Position numbers and translations under genes: made by a program | Notes under the pieces: model-generated | The model's database searches: none | Told to the model about the DNA's origin: nothing | Seen by the model: the letters and a program-made list of their open reading frames with translations, nothing else | Assembly (NCBI RefSeq): GCF_000269985.1 | Contig: NC_016109.1 | Location: forward strand, 3,100,001 to 3,164,000 | Direction: 5' to 3' | Source of the DNA: Kitasatospora setae KM-6054 | Lineage (GTDB): Bacteria > Actinomycetota > Actinomycetes > Streptomycetales > Streptomycetaceae | DNA length: 64,000 nucleotides | In this document: positions 49,954-62,025 of the stretch, piece after piece | Layout: each line of letters begins with the position of its first letter | How positions within the stretch are numbered: the first letter of the stretch is position 1

Positions 49954-50755
49954 CCTGGACCACCACCCGGCGGACGGCGAGCGCCTGGCCGACCCGGCCG
50001 AGGGCCAGCAGGGCGGCGGCCCAGGCGAGTTGGAAGGCGTACAGGCCGAGCAGGCCGGTGCCGGTGCGGCGGCGCAGCAGGACGTCGGTGGGCAGTTGGA
50101 CCATCGCCGAGAAGGGCAGCACCCGGGCGAGTTCGCCGAGCGCGCCGGGGAAGAGCGCGAGCGGCAGCAGCATGCCGGAGAAGAACATCGAGACCACGGT
50201 CATGGCGGCCCGCACCCCCTCGGACTCGTGCAGCCAGAAGCCGGTCAGGGTGACCAGGAAGCGCAGGGCGAAGCTGACCAGCACGGCGAACGCGGCGGCG
50301 AGCAGGAACTCGGCCCAGACCAGCGGGTCGGCGGGCAGCGCCAGGTCGAACATCAGCGCCCCGGCGAGCATCGGCAGCGCGCCGCGGCTCAGCAGCTGGT
50401 ACGCGGCCCGGCCGAGGTCGGTGGCCAGCCACCAGCCCTGGAAGTCGACCGGCCGGTAGAGGTCGATCGCGATGTCGCCGCTGCGGAACCGGGCCTGCAG
50501 GTCGTCCTGGAAGCCGCCGCCCCAGACCGCGACGGTCACCAGCAGCGCCTGGCTGATCCAGATGTAGGTGACCGCCTGCGCGGCGTCGTAGCCGCCCAGG
50601 CCGGGCCTGGCGTGCCAGAGCGCCAGCATGGTGGAGGCGAGGATCGCCCCGAACACGGTGTTGGTGACCAGTCCGGCGAAGGTCGCCGCCCGGTAGGTGG
50701 AGTAGCGGCGGAAGGCCCCGCCGGCGACCGCCAAGTAGACCCCGCCCCGCACCCC
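49946..50755 (-). CDS. ABC-2 permease, first subunit
   Basis: The 269-residue membrane protein has six predicted helices, starting near VYLAVAGGAFRRYSTYRAAT. It includes RSGDIAIDLYRPVDFQGWWL, the amphipathic loop that pairs with MLIRPAP in its sister permease. The GTG 50755 is preferred for its spacing to GAGGGGGAC and its fit to the family start; an ATG at 50809 would add 18 charged residues. It is the first gene of the leftward envelope-glycan operon. Confidence 0.85.
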   Translation of the reverse strand, partial: GVRGGVYLAVAGGAFRRYSTYRAATFAGLVTNTVFGAILASTMLALWHARPGLGGYDAAQAVTYIWISQALLVTVAVWGGGFQDDLQARFRSGDIAIDLYRPVDFQGWWLATDLGRAAYQLLSRGALPMLAGALMFDLALPADPLVWAEFLLAAAFAVLVSFALRFLVTLTGFWLHESEGVRAAMTVVSMFFSGMLLPLALFPGALGELARVLPFSAMVQLPTDVLLRRRTGTGLLGLYAFQLAWAAALLALGRVGQALAVRRVVVQGG

Positions 50756-50865
50756 GTCCCCCTCGCCGGCAGCCGCCTCGGACCGGCCGCGTCCCGACCG
50801 GCCGACCACCCTATGCCCGCGCCGGGCCGCCGCGCACCTGGTTTACCGGGGCGCGCGGGCACGAA

Positions 50866-50891
50866 GGAGGGGCGCCCGCGGGCGCCCCTCC
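50866..50891. terminator. Perfect palindromic stem-loop, GroES-like gene end
   Basis: GGAGGGGCGCCC and its complement form a perfect 26-base palindrome about 50 bases after the end of the leftward GroES-like gene and before the ABC permease start. It separates two leftward units. Confidence 0.75.
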
Positions 50892-50938
50892 CCCCGGAAC
50901 CCCGTCCGGGCCCCGGTGCCGGTCCTGCGCCCTGTGCC

Positions 50939-51337
50939 CTACAGGTACAGCCCGGTCGAGCCCTCCAGGTCGCCGAACCGCCCGGCCGCGACCGCGTGCA
51001 GGTCGCGTTCGCGCAGCAGCACGTAGGTGGCGCCGCGGACCTCGACCTCCAGCTTGTCCTCGGGGTCGTAGAGCACCCGGTCGCCGGGTTCCACCGAGCG
51101 GACGCTCTGGCCGACGGCGACCGCCTCGGCCCAGGCGCAGCGCCGGGAGAGCTCGGCGGTGGCGGGGATCAGGATGCCGCCGGTGGAGCGCCGCTCGCCC
51201 TCGCCGGTCTCGGTCTTCACCAGGACCCGGTCGTGCAGCATCCGGATCGGCAGCTTCTCCCCGAGCCGGTCGTGCCGCCCGTGCCGGTCGTCGTCCGCGG
51301 AGGTGCCGGCCGTGTTCTGGGTGTCGTTCTCGCTCAC
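50939..51337 (-). CDS. GroES-like (Cpn10-fold) protein
   Basis: The 132-residue protein has a hydrophilic leader of 30 residues and then a Cpn10-fold domain: IRMLHDRVLVKTETGEGERRSTGGILIP, matching the GroES N-terminus and mobile loop, with VEPGDRVLYDPEDKLEVEVRGATYVLLRERDL as the C-terminal half. The chaperonin GroEL is not beside it, and the canonical groES is usually about 100 residues. It may be a specialised co-chaperone or a paralogue. Confidence 0.88.
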   Translation of the reverse strand: MSENDTQNTAGTSADDDRHGRHDRLGEKLPIRMLHDRVLVKTETGEGERRSTGGILIPATAELSRRCAWAEAVAVGQSVRSVEPGDRVLYDPEDKLEVEVRGATYVLLRERDLHAVAAGRFGDLEGSTGLYL

Positions 51338-51422
51338 GCCCCGACCGTACCGGACGGGGGTCGCGCGAGGGCCCCGGACCTCCCGGGCGAGGGGGTTCCG
51401 GGGCCCGGCGGCGACCGTCCGG

Positions 51423-51773
51423 TCAGCCCTTGCGCCGCCGCCGCGCGGAGGCGATCAGCAGCACCACGCCGACGCCGACCAGCGCGGCCGGGACCACCCG
51501 GTCGAGCCGGGGCCGGCCGTCCTCGTCCACGAACTTCGCCTTGGCCTGCTCGACGGCGCCGCTGGCGGCGACGTACGCCCGGCCGGCCTTCTGCTCGACC
51601 GTGGCGCGGACCTTGGCCTTGGTCTGGGCGGCGACGGTGGCCGGGTGGACGCGCATGGCGAGCTCGTCGAGGGTCGCGGCGAGCCGGTCCCTGGTCCCGG
51701 CGATGTCCGCTTCGATCTGGGCCGTCGTACGCGGTGCCGACGTGTCCTTGCCGCTCGCTGCCACTGGGGCCAC
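51423..51773 (-). CDS. DUF3618 protein
   Basis: The 116-residue protein has the DUF3618 domain: TAQIEADIAGTRDRLAATLDELAMRVHP (about residues 15-42), a coiled-coil-like helix pair, and a C-terminal membrane helix (about 93-110) ending in ARRRRKG. It is likely a tail-anchored inner-membrane protein; its function is unknown. The GTG 51773 is preceded by AGAGAGTGGG. It is divergent from bcp. Confidence 0.85.
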   Translation of the reverse strand: MAPVAASGKDTSAPRTTAQIEADIAGTRDRLAATLDELAMRVHPATVAAQTKAKVRATVEQKAGRAYVAASGAVEQAKAKFVDEDGRPRLDRVVPAALVGVGVVLLIASARRRRKG

Positions 51774-51917
51774 CCCACTCTCTGTTACCGCTAGGTACTT
51801 CGCTCTTCCCGGACAGTCTGTCAGCTCGGCGCCGGACGCGCGCAGCGCCACCCACCAACGGGAGTAGGTTGGCCGGGAGCACGACCGTCCGTCCCGTTCC
51901 CGAGGAGATCCAGCACT

Positions 51918-52391
51918 GTGAGCGAGCGCCTGCAGGCGGGCGACACCGCCCCCGCCTTCACCCTGCCCGACGCCGACGGCAAGGAGGTGTCGCTGGCCGA
52001 CCACCTGGGCCGCAAGGTGATCGTCTACTTCTACCCGGCGGCGCTGACCCCGGGCTGCACCAAGCAGGCCTGCGACTTCACCGACAACCTGGAGGTGTTC
52101 GCGGGCGCCGGCTACGACGTGATCGGCATCTCGCCGGACAAGCCGGAGAAGCTCGGGAAGTTCCGCGAGGCCGAGGACCTGAAGGTCACCCTGCTGTCCG
52201 ACCCGGACCACCGGGTGCTGGAGGCGTACGGCGCGTACGGCGAGAAGGTGAACTACGGCCGCACCTACCAGGGCGTGATCCGCTCGACGGTCGTGGTGGA
52301 CGAGGAGGGGAAGGTCGAGCGGGCGCTGTACAACGTCCGCGCGACCGGCCACGTCGCCAAGCTGCTGAAGGACCTCAAGGTCGGCCAGTAG
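51918..52391 (+). CDS. bcp: Thioredoxin-dependent thiol peroxidase (Bcp/PrxQ)
   Basis: This peroxiredoxin reduces hydrogen and alkyl peroxides with thioredoxin. The 157 residues have peroxidatic C47 and resolving C52 in TPGCTKQAC, five residues apart as in the alpha-PrxQ group, and the ISPDKPEKLGKFREAEDL helix. A GTG start follows CGAGGAGAT. It is a single gene with a bidirectional stem-loop before the convergent chitinase. Confidence 0.95.
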   Translation: MSERLQAGDTAPAFTLPDADGKEVSLADHLGRKVIVYFYPAALTPGCTKQACDFTDNLEVFAGAGYDVIGISPDKPEKLGKFREAEDLKVTLLSDPDHRVLEAYGAYGEKVNYGRTYQGVIRSTVVVDEEGKVERALYNVRATGHVAKLLKDLKVGQ

Positions 52392-52411
52392 CGGCGGCGG
52401 GCACGAAGGAG

Positions 52412-52450
52412 CGGTGGCGGCCGACCCCCCGACCGGGTCGACCGCCACCG
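52412..52450. terminator. Bidirectional stem-loop, bcp / chitinase
   Basis: CGGTGGCGG (52412-52420) pairs with 52442-52450, extended by CGACCC/GGGTCG inside one mismatch. It lies between two convergent genes. Confidence 0.8.
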
Positions 52451-52474
52451 CCGTTCATGGACTCGGGATCAGGC

Positions 52475-54979
52475 TCAGCAGGCCCCGAGGTCCGTCCAGA
52501 CGCCCCAGGCGCCGCTCAGCGAGGGGTCCTCGCCCGCGGTCCACCACTTGTTCTGGTAGTAGTGGCCCTTCCACGACACCTTGGTGACGGCGGCGTAGGT
52601 GGTCCCGGCGCTCCAGCTCGGGGCACCCGAGCAGGTCCCGGCGGTGACCGACGCGGACGCGGACGGCGAGGCCGACTGCGAGGCGGAGGCCGAGGCCGAG
52701 GGGGAGGCCGACTGCGAGGCGGAGGCCGAGGCGCTGGCCGAGGCCGACGGCGACGCGGACTGCGAGGCCGAGGCGGAGGCCGAGACCGAGGCGGACGGCG
52801 ACGGCGAGGAGGTGCTCGCGGTGGTGCCGCGGGTGTAGTCCCCGGTGATGCCGTACAGGGTGCCGGCGACGTTCACGGTCCAGTTGGACGGGGTGGAGAC
52901 CGGCAGGTAGTAGACGAAGGCGACGTCCACCGAGGCGCCGGGCGCCAGGGTCTGCCAGGTCGGGAGCTTCAGCGAGACCCGGTTGTAGGTGCCCTTCAGG
53001 CCGCCCACGTTGCTGCCGGTGTGGTCGGCGCGGATCACCTTGGAGCCGAAGCCGGACTGGTCGGCGGCGTTGCTGGGCGCGGAGACCGAGTAGTCGAACT
53101 GGAACTCGGTGCCGCCCGGCAGGGTGGTGGTCGAGTTGTTGACGATGTGGATCTTCGGGTTGATCGGGTAGTTGTTGTCGCCCAGCGCGAAGTCGGTGAA
53201 GGACACGTCGATCGGCAGGGTCTGCTGCGGCAGCGCGATGGTGGAGCGGGTCGCGCCGTACGCCGAGGCCGACTTGAACTTGTCGTAGAGCAGCGAGGTC
53301 ATGGTGTTGCCCTGGACGTACTCGCCCTTGCCGCCGTTGGCGGTGGCGTCCCACTTGTAGTCGCCGGCCAGCTCCCAGATCATCGCGCCGCCGACGCCCT
53401 GGTTGACCACGTAGTCGGCCTTGGCGCCGATCGACTGGTCGTCCTCGGTGGAGAGGAAGACCTTCTTGTCGGCGTTCCACAGCCACGGCGCGACCAGGGC
53501 CGAGCTGTAGTTGCGGGTGTAGGTGCCCTTGAGCGCGGTGTCGGTCACGCCGTACTTGGACAGGTAGTCCGGGACGACGCCCGCTTCCAGGTTCTTGGCG
53601 TGCCACATCGGGTTGGAGCCGGCGGGCGACTCCTTGCCGTTGGTGTCCAGGTCGTGCCAGATGTTGTCGATGCCGACGGCGCCGTCACCACAGGTGGTCA
53701 GGCCGGAGCCGGCCGGGCAGTTGGTGGTGGAGGAGGTGCCCCACAGGCCGTTGGTGCCGCCCTGGACGTTCTGGAAGCCGCGGGTGTAGTACGGCACGCC
53801 GAGGTTGATCCGGCCGGCCGGCATCGCGCCGCGGAAGTAGTGCACGGCCCAGTCGGTGTTCAGGTAGCCGATGCCGCCGTACTGCGAGGTGCCGTACACG
53901 TTGGCGGCCGCCAGCTCGGCGTCCTTGCCGTCGTCGTACAGCGAGGCGTTCGGGCCGACGTACTTGTTCCAGGCGCCGTGCAGGTCGTACGACATGATGT
54001 TGACGTAGTCCAGGTACTGGGTGACCTGGAACGTCTCCATGCCGCGCAGCAGGTAGCCCGAGGACGGGGCGGCGACCGACAGCAGGTAGTACTTGCCGTC
54101 GGCGGCGGAGGCCCGGTCGAGCTTCTCCCGCATGGTCTTCATCAGCGCGGCGTAGCCCTTCATCAGGGAGGCGCGCTTGGCGTTGCTGAGGGTGTAGTCG
54201 AGCGGGTTGCCCGCGTCCTTCATCGAGGTCGGGTACTCGTAGTCGAGGTCGACGCCGTTGAAGCCGTACTTCTTGATGAAGGTGACGGCCGAGTCCGCGA
54301 AGGTGTTGATGCCGGCCTGGTTGACCGACCCGTCCGCGTTGACGGTCATCGAGTAGAAGCCGCCCGAGTTGACCCGGCTGCCCGAGTCGTCGAAGTAGCC
54401 GCCGGTCTCGGCCCAGCCGCCGACCGAGACCATCGTCTTGACGTTCGGGTACTGCTTCTTGAACTTGCTGAGCAGGTTGAAGTGGCCCTTGTACGAGTAC
54501 GCCGGGTCCATCTCCGCGCCCGCCACGCCCGGGAAGGTCATCCCGGTGGAGGCGTTGTTCGGGCCGTCGGTGCCCACGGACAGCGTGTTGTCCGAGGCGA
54601 CGTGCGCGAACGCGTAGTTGAGGTGGGTGACCTTGTCCCAGGGGATGTTGTTCACCAGGTAGGCGGGCGTGCCGTCCTTGCCGGTGCGCCAGCTGGTGAA
54701 GTAGCCGATGACGCGGCGCTGGTGGTCGGCGCCCATCTGCTCGCGGCCGCTGGTGTCGTAGACGTTGCAGTACGGGACGTCGACGCCGGGCGTGGTGTAC
54801 ATGCCGTCGGGGCGACACGCCTGGTTGTCGACGGCGGCGGCGGACGGGGCCACGCCGAGCGTGCCCATCAGCAGGCCCGCCAGACCCGCGGCCGCGGTGG
54901 CGGCGAACGCCACCTTGCGGCCCTTGTAGTGGCGGCCGGCAGCGGTGGGACGCTGCTCCGCCTTGTTTCGGATCAACAC
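52475..54979 (-). CDS. Secreted GH18 chitinase with chitin-binding C-terminus
   Basis: This large extracellular chitinase has 834 residues. A signal peptide lies at about 20-50. The catalytic GH18 barrel follows, with the DxxDxDxE-type motif GVDLDYEYP (Glu 248) and [10 protein letters not shown]. Then come a chitinase C-terminal beta domain, a Ser/Ala repeat linker (about 720-780) and a small CBM5/12-type domain with [20 protein letters not shown] and its aromatic residues. The GTG 54979 follows a perfect AGGAGGA; the frame extends 48 codons upstream without one. The promoter carries two dre boxes, so DasR control is expected. Confidence 0.95.
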   Translation of the reverse strand: MLIRNKAEQRPTAAGRHYKGRKVAFAATAAAGLAGLLMGTLGVAPSAAAVDNQACRPDGMYTTPGVDVPYCNVYDTSGREQMGADHQRRVIGYFTSWRTGKDGTPAYLVNNIPWDKVTHLNYAFAHVASDNTLSVGTDGPNNASTGMTFPGVAGAEMDPAYSYKGHFNLLSKFKKQYPNVKTMVSVGGWAETGGYFDDSGSRVNSGGFYSMTVNADGSVNQAGINTFADSAVTFIKKYGFNGVDLDYEYPTSMKDAGNPLDYTLSNAKRASLMKGYAALMKTMREKLDRASAADGKYYLLSVAAPSSGYLLRGMETFQVTQYLDYVNIMSYDLHGAWNKYVGPNASLYDDGKDAELAAANVYGTSQYGGIGYLNTDWAVHYFRGAMPAGRINLGVPYYTRGFQNVQGGTNGLWGTSSTTNCPAGSGLTTCGDGAVGIDNIWHDLDTNGKESPAGSNPMWHAKNLEAGVVPDYLSKYGVTDTALKGTYTRNYSSALVAPWLWNADKKVFLSTEDDQSIGAKADYVVNQGVGGAMIWELAGDYKWDATANGGKGEYVQGNTMTSLLYDKFKSASAYGATRSTIALPQQTLPIDVSFTDFALGDNNYPINPKIHIVNNSTTTLPGGTEFQFDYSVSAPSNAADQSGFGSKVIRADHTGSNVGGLKGTYNRVSLKLPTWQTLAPGASVDVAFVYYLPVSTPSNWTVNVAGTLYGITGDYTRGTTASTSSPSPSASVSASASASQSASPSASASASASASQSASPSASASASQSASPSASASVTAGTCSGAPSWSAGTTYAAVTKVSWKGHYYQNKWWTAGEDPSLSGAWGVWTDLGAC

Positions 54980-55050
54980 TCGGTCCTCCTGGAGGGAGTG
55001 TCGTGCGCCCGGCCGTGGGAAGCCGCGCGCCTGTGGGGGAAGTTCCGCCG

Positions 55051-55093
55051 AACCTAAAAGGTCTGGACCATCCACGTCAACAGGTCTGTACCA
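55051..55093 (-). promoter_or_regulatory. Chitinase promoter with two dre (DasR) boxes
   Basis: The two boxes are AGGTCTGGACCA (55059-55070) and AGGTCTGTACCA (55082-55093), 23 bp apart start to start. Read leftwards, a -35 TTGACG (reverse of 55075-55080) and a -10 TAGGTT (reverse of 55051-55056) lie 18 bp apart. The first box sits inside the promoter spacer and the second just upstream. This repeats the known streptomycete chitinase layout with 12-bp direct repeats. The second chitinase has the same arrangement. Confidence 0.85.
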
Positions 55094-55104
55094 ACTTGAT
55101 ATGA

Positions 55105-55140
55105 AGGGCCGGACCGTCCGCACTCGGACGATCCGGCCCT
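55105..55140. terminator. Terminator after the second chitinase
   Basis: AGGGCCGGA-C-CGTCCG pairs with CGGACG-A-TCCGGCCCT around a CACT loop, one mismatch. It lies 20 bases after the end of the chitinase at 55159 and just upstream of the dre boxes of the first chitinase, insulating the two leftward genes. Confidence 0.8.
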
Positions 55141-55158
55141 CCGTAGGTCGAGTTGACG

Positions 55159-57495
<2,337 letters not shown>

Positions 57496-57610
57496 GGGTC
57501 GCTCCAATGCTCGCGCCCGGCAGGGGGACCGGACGCCGTGGGGGAGGAATGACGTGCCCGGGCCCGGCCGGTGCGCACCGCCGGGGCCCGGTTTTCCGCG
57601 GATCGGCGCG

Positions 57611-57653
57611 AACGTACGTGGTCTGGACCACACCGGTCAATAGGTCTGTACCA
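57611..57653 (-). promoter_or_regulatory. Second chitinase promoter with two dre boxes
   Basis: TGGTCTGGACCA (57619-57630, perfectly symmetric outside the central TGGA) and AGGTCTGTACCA (57642-57653) are 23 bp apart. Leftward -35 TTGACC (reverse of 57635-57640) and -10 TACGTT (reverse of 57611-57616) are 18 bp apart. The boxes occupy the same places relative to the promoter as in the other chitinase. Confidence 0.85.
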
Positions 57654-57747
57654 ACTCTTGAACAAGCCAGGACACCCCGAACCGCCGCCCGAAAGGGTGG
57701 TGCACGCCCGCGCGACGGGCCAGTAGCATGGCGGACGTCACGTATCG

Positions 57748-57831
57748 GCGGTCTTGGCGGAATTGGCAGACGCCCGGGTTTTAGGTGCCCGTGAGAGAGA
57801 TCTCGTGAGGGTTCGAGTCCCTCAGGCCGCA
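57748..57831 (+). tRNA. tRNA-Leu (anticodon TAG)
   Basis: It is a type II tRNA with a long variable arm: acceptor GCGGTCT with AGGCCGC, anticodon stem CGGGT/GCCCG and loop TTTAGGT giving TAG, variable stem-loop GAGAGAGATCTC region, T-loop TTCGAGT. CCA is not encoded. It is the only rightward element between the chitinase and nagE1. Confidence 0.96.
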
Positions 57832-57847
57832 CCGGCGTTGCACGCGT

Positions 57848-57886
57848 GCGAAGGCCCGCCCCGGTTCACCCGGGGCGGGCCTTCGC
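57848..57886. terminator. Strong terminator, tRNA-Leu / rdgB
   Basis: GCGAAGGCCCGCCCCG (57848-57863) pairs perfectly with 57871-57886. It lies between a rightward tRNA and the leftward rdgB end and should act for both. Confidence 0.88.
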
Positions 57887-57901
57887 GCGTACGTCCCCCG
57901 C

Positions 57902-58507
57902 TCAGCCGAGCAGTTCGGCGACCACCGGCGCGAGCGAGCGGAACGCCTGGCCGCGGTGGCTGATCGCGTTCTTCTCGTCGGCGGTCAGCTCGGCGCAGGT
58001 CCGGCTCTCGCCGAGCGGCTGCAGGACCGGGTCGTAGCCGAAGCCGTTGGCGCCGGCCGGCTCGGTGCGCAGGGTGCCGTGCAACCGGCCCTCGACCACC
58101 CGCTCGGTGCCGTCCGGCAGCGCGAGCGCGGCGGCGCAGGCGAAGGACGCGGCCCGGTGCTCGGCGGCGATGTCGCCGAGCTGGGCGAGCAGCAGGTCCA
58201 GGTTGGCCCGGTCGTCGCCGTGCCGCCCGGCCCACCGCGCGGAGAAGATCCCGGGCGCCCCGCCCAGCACGTCCACGCACAGCCCGGAGTCGTCGGCGAC
58301 GGCCGGCAGCCCGGTCGCCTTCGCCAGCGCGTGCGCCTTGAGCAGCGCGTTCTCGGCGAAGGTGACCCCGGTCTCCGGCACGTCGGGCACCTCGGGGAAG
58401 GCGTCCGCGCCGACCAGTTCGACGTCCAGTCCGGCCGCGCCGAGGATGTCGCGCAGCTCGGCGACCTTGTGCTGGTTGCGGGTGGCGAGAACGAGTCGCT
58501 TGGTCAT
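57902..58507 (-). CDS. rdgB: RdgB/HAM1 non-canonical purine NTP pyrophosphatase
   Basis: This enzyme hydrolyses ITP, dITP and XTP to keep damaged purines out of nucleic acids. The 201 residues contain SxxN/K motif LATRNQHKVAEL, GVTFAENALLKA, the catalytic DDSGLCVDVLGGAPGIFSARWAG and GYDPV. It commonly pairs with rph, as here, where a short secreted-protein gene lies between them. Confidence 0.97.
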   Translation of the reverse strand: MTKRLVLATRNQHKVAELRDILGAAGLDVELVGADAFPEVPDVPETGVTFAENALLKAHALAKATGLPAVADDSGLCVDVLGGAPGIFSARWAGRHGDDRANLDLLLAQLGDIAAEHRAASFACAAALALPDGTERVVEGRLHGTLRTEPAGANGFGYDPVLQPLGESRTCAELTADEKNAISHRGQAFRSLAPVVAELLG

Positions 58508-58535
58508 GGCCCCCAGCCTAGTGCCGCGCCCCCGG

Positions 58536-58931
58536 TCAGCCGGTGCACACCTTGCTGAGCCGCCCGGCCGCGCTGCCCAGCGGCCCGAGGTCGGGCACCT
58601 GGTTGCCGTCGACGGCCTTCTGCACGTTGTCGATCTGGGTCTGCATGTCGGTGACGGCCTTGGCGAGGTCGGCGTCGCTGGAGTTGCGCCCGATCTTGTC
58701 CAGGTCGCCCTTGAGGTTCTGCAGCGCCTGCCCGGCGGCGGCCGGGTCCTGGTCCGCGTTGTTGTACGCCTGGCCGAGCTGGGTCACGTGCGTACCGACC
58801 TGCACGGCGGTGTTCGCGCAGCTGAGCGCCTTCTCCGCGGCCGAGCAGCTGACCGCGCTCAGCGGGAGCACCAGCGCGAGCGCCGCGACGGCGAGCACGG
58901 TGGTGCGGTTGAAGCTCGAAACCTGCTGCAT
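58536..58931 (-). CDS. Small secreted, possibly lipid-anchored protein
   Basis: The 131-residue protein has a signal peptide with hydrophobic core (about residues 12-25) and a Cys at 29 (LSAVSC) in a weak lipobox. A second Cys (ALSCANTAVQ) and a C-terminal Cys (SKVCTG) could form a disulfide. The mature part is helical with regular hydrophobic spacing, and no domain is recognised. ATG 58931 follows CCGGAGGAC. It sits between rph and rdgB in the same direction, which may reflect co-transcription rather than shared function. Confidence 0.75.
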   Translation of the reverse strand: MQQVSSFNRTTVLAVAALALVLPLSAVSCSAAEKALSCANTAVQVGTHVTQLGQAYNNADQDPAAAGQALQNLKGDLDKIGRNSSDADLAKAVTDMQTQIDNVQKAVDGNQVPDLGPLGSAAGRLSKVCTG

Positions 58932-59054
58932 CGGCGAGTCCTCCGGGAGGGTGTGCGGGCTCACCCCGAACGTTAAGGCCCGGCCCGCGCGCCTGTACAG
59001 CACGCGCGGACCCGCTTCCTCCCCCTCTGACGGCCGTTCAGCCCCTGCCGGTTC

Positions 59055-59780
<726 letters not shown>

Positions 59781-59903
59781 GGTCCGAGCGTATCGGGTCG
59801 GCGGCCGGGGCCCGGCGGGGGCGCACGTGCGGCGGCCCGCCGGGCCGGTGGTCTCCGGCGGGCGGGCCGTGCGGGGTGGAGCGCGCCTGCGGGGAGGCTC
59901 AGC

Positions 59904-60137
59904 TCACATCATGTCCTCGATCTCGGCGGCGATCGGGTCGGCGTCGGTGCCGATGACGACCTGGATGGCCGTGCCCATCTTCACCACGCCGTGCGCGCCG
60001 GCCGCCTTGAGCGCCGCCTCGTCGACCTTGGAGGCGTCGTGGACCTCGGTGCGCAGCCGGGTGATGCAGCCCTCGACCTCGTCGATGTTCTCGATTCCGC
60101 CGAGACCGGCGACGATCTTCTCAGCCTTGCTGGCCAT
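59904..60137 (-). CDS. nagF: PTS GlcNAc-type EIIB domain protein
   Basis: This stand-alone EIIB carries phosphate from HPr/EIIA to sugar during uptake through the EIIC permeases. The 77 residues have the active-site C24 in VEGCITRLR and a glucose/GlcNAc-family pattern ending GTDADPIAAEI. GGGAG precedes the ATG 60137. The order of separate EIIB, then two EIIC genes divergent from it, equals the nagF-nagE1-nagE2 locus of S. coelicolor, so GlcNAc is the predicted sugar. A dre box lies in the shared upstream region. Confidence 0.9.
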   Translation of the reverse strand: MASKAEKIVAGLGGIENIDEVEGCITRLRTEVHDASKVDEAALKAAGAHGVVKMGTAIQVVIGTDADPIAAEIEDMM

Positions 60138-60509
60138 GGTCTTTACTCCCTCTGTCTCGGCGCTTCGGCGGTCGGTCGCCGGGTGCCGTCCTGCGGTGTG
60201 CGGTGGTGCCGGCCGGAGGTGACCCGGGATCAGTCTGCCGCGCCTTCCGACGACGCGACCAGCATCACCCGGTTCCGACCGATATGCCACGTTAGTCCAC
60301 TTTCGGGCTATCTCCGCGCGCGGCCGTCGCGAGGGCCGCCGGAGGATGACGATCATCGGGTTCTCGAACCCGGCACCGCCACTGTCCCAAAAATGGTCTA
60401 CACCAATTCTAGGTGTACTCGGGACAACGCAGGACGGTCCGCCGGTGTTCCTGGCCTCGCGCACGGATGAACCCCGAACGGGCAAGGGAACGGCAGCGGA
60501 GGGCCGACG
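60138..60509. other. Divergent nagF/nagE1 control region
   Basis: About 370 bases separate the divergent nagF and nagE1 starts. The stretch 60380-60430 is AT-rich and holds the dre box plus TTCTAGGTGTACTC, likely promoter sequence. No gene is present. Confidence 0.5.
60394..60405. promoter_or_regulatory. dre (DasR) box between nagF and nagE1
   Basis: TGGTCTACACCA matches the dre core (TGGTCTAGACCA) at all but one base. It lies about 105 bases before nagE1 and 257 bases before nagF. DasR repression relieved by glucosamine-6-phosphate is expected. Confidence 0.8.
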
Positions 60510-61799
60510 ATGAGTTCACCAGGCGCCACGGCGCACCAGTCCACGTGGTGGCACACCTTCTACGGCGGCTTGCAGAAGATGGGCCGCAGCCTCCAGCTGC
60601 CGGTGGCCGTCCTGCCCGCCGCGGGCATCCTGAACCGCCTCGGCCAGCCGGACATCTTCGGCGCCGACGGCCTCGGCTGGGACAAGGTCGCCGCCGCGAT
60701 CGGCGCCGCCGGTGGCGCGCTGCTCAACTCGGCGCTCGGCCTGCCGCTGCTGTTCTGCATCGGCGTGGCGATCGGCATGGCGAAGAAGGCGGACGGCTCC
60801 ACCGCGCTCGCCGCGGTGGCCGGCTTCCTGGTCTACTACTCCGTCCTGCAGGCGTTCCCGGAGGACTGCCCGACCGGTTCCTCGCTCAAGGGCAACGTCT
60901 GCATCGACTTCACCGCCGACAAGGCGGTGGCCGCCGACTTCCAGAACCCGGGCGTGCTCGGCGGCATCTCGATGGGCCTCTTCTCGGCCTGGCTGTGGGT
61001 GCGCTTCCACCGGGTCAGGCTGGTCGACTGGCTGGGCTTCTTCAACGGCCGCCGCCTGGTCCCGATGATCACCGCGCTGGTCGGCCTCGCCTTCGGCTCG
61101 CTGATGGTGTGGATCTGGGCGCCGATCGGCAACGGCCTGACCGACTTCTCCAAGTGGCTCTCCGACCTGGACGCGATCGGCTCCGGCATCTTCGGCCTCG
61201 CCAACCGCGCCCTGCTGCTGATCGGCATGCACCAGCTGCTGAACACCTTCGTCTGGTTCCAGTTCGGCGACTACACCAAGCCGGACGGCACGGTGGTCAA
61301 CGGTGACATCAACCGCTTCCTGGCGGGCGACCCGACGGCCGGCCAGTTCACCTCGGGCTTCTTCCCGATCATGATGTTCGCGCTGCCCGCCGCGGCGATG
61401 GCCATCGCGGCCGCCGCCAAGCCGCACCGGCGCAAGGAGATCTACGGCCTGATGACCTCGGTCGCGCTGACCTCCTTCGTCACCGGCGTCACCGAGCCGA
61501 TCGAGTACTCCTTCGCCTACGTGGCCCCGCTGCTGTACGCCGTGCACGCCGTGCTGACCGGTGTGTCGATGGCGGTGACGTGGGGGCTGGGCGTCCACGA
61601 CGGCTTCAGCTTCTCGGCCGGCCTGCTCGACTACGCCATCAACTGGAGCCTGGCCACGAAACCGTGGCTGATCATCCCGATCGGCCTGTGCTTCGCGGTG
61701 GTCTACTACGTCCTGTTCCGCTTCATCATCGTCAAGTTCGACCTGAAGACCCCGGGTCGCGAGGACGACGACGAGATCGAGGACGTGACCAAGGCCTGA
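60510..61799 (+). CDS. nagE1: PTS GlcNAc EIIC permease
   Basis: This membrane permease couples GlcNAc transport to phosphorylation by NagF. The 429 residues include an amphipathic start (FYGGLQKMGRSLQLPVAVLPAAG), about ten membrane spans, the GMHQLLNTFVWFQ region and the EIIC signature FVTGVTEPIEYSFAYVAPL with the sugar-binding Glu. EIIB and EIIA domains are absent, as in streptomycete NagE proteins. It is followed by a terminator and then by nagE2. Confidence 0.92.
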   Translation: MSSPGATAHQSTWWHTFYGGLQKMGRSLQLPVAVLPAAGILNRLGQPDIFGADGLGWDKVAAAIGAAGGALLNSALGLPLLFCIGVAIGMAKKADGSTALAAVAGFLVYYSVLQAFPEDCPTGSSLKGNVCIDFTADKAVAADFQNPGVLGGISMGLFSAWLWVRFHRVRLVDWLGFFNGRRLVPMITALVGLAFGSLMVWIWAPIGNGLTDFSKWLSDLDAIGSGIFGLANRALLLIGMHQLLNTFVWFQFGDYTKPDGTVVNGDINRFLAGDPTAGQFTSGFFPIMMFALPAAAMAIAAAAKPHRRKEIYGLMTSVALTSFVTGVTEPIEYSFAYVAPLLYAVHAVLTGVSMAVTWGLGVHDGFSFSAGLLDYAINWSLATKPWLIIPIGLCFAVVYYVLFRFIIVKFDLKTPGREDDDEIEDVTKA

Positions 61800-61828
61800 C
61801 CCCAGGCGGGCGGCCCGGCGCCGCGCAC

Positions 61829-61874
61829 CGCGCCCCCGGCGGGAGGACCCTCCCGGCCGGGGGCGCGTTTTTGT
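61829..61874 (+). terminator. Rho-independent terminator after nagE1
   Basis: CGCGCCCCCGGC (61829-61840) pairs perfectly with 61856-61867, with an inner GGGAGG/CTCCC stem, and TTTTTGTT follows at once. It is the most classical terminator in the window. Confidence 0.93.
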
Positions 61875-61892
61875 TGTCCGGCGGATCAAAAG

Positions 61893-61904
61893 GGGTCTTC
61901 ACCA
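61893..61904. promoter_or_regulatory. Weak dre-like box upstream of nagE2
   Basis: GGGTCTTCACCA matches the dre core with about three differences. It lies 122 bases before the perfect box at 62026, and could be a second, weaker DasR site. Confidence 0.4.
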
Positions 61905-62025
61905 GGCAGGTTGACCGGGCGTCAATCCTCCGAAGGTTTCGATTCAGCGGCGCTTGCCCCCCGCCGCCCTGGAAGGGTTCCGGTGCCCGTTCGGCGCGTG
62001 CTAGAAAGCTGGACGAGACCCTGAG

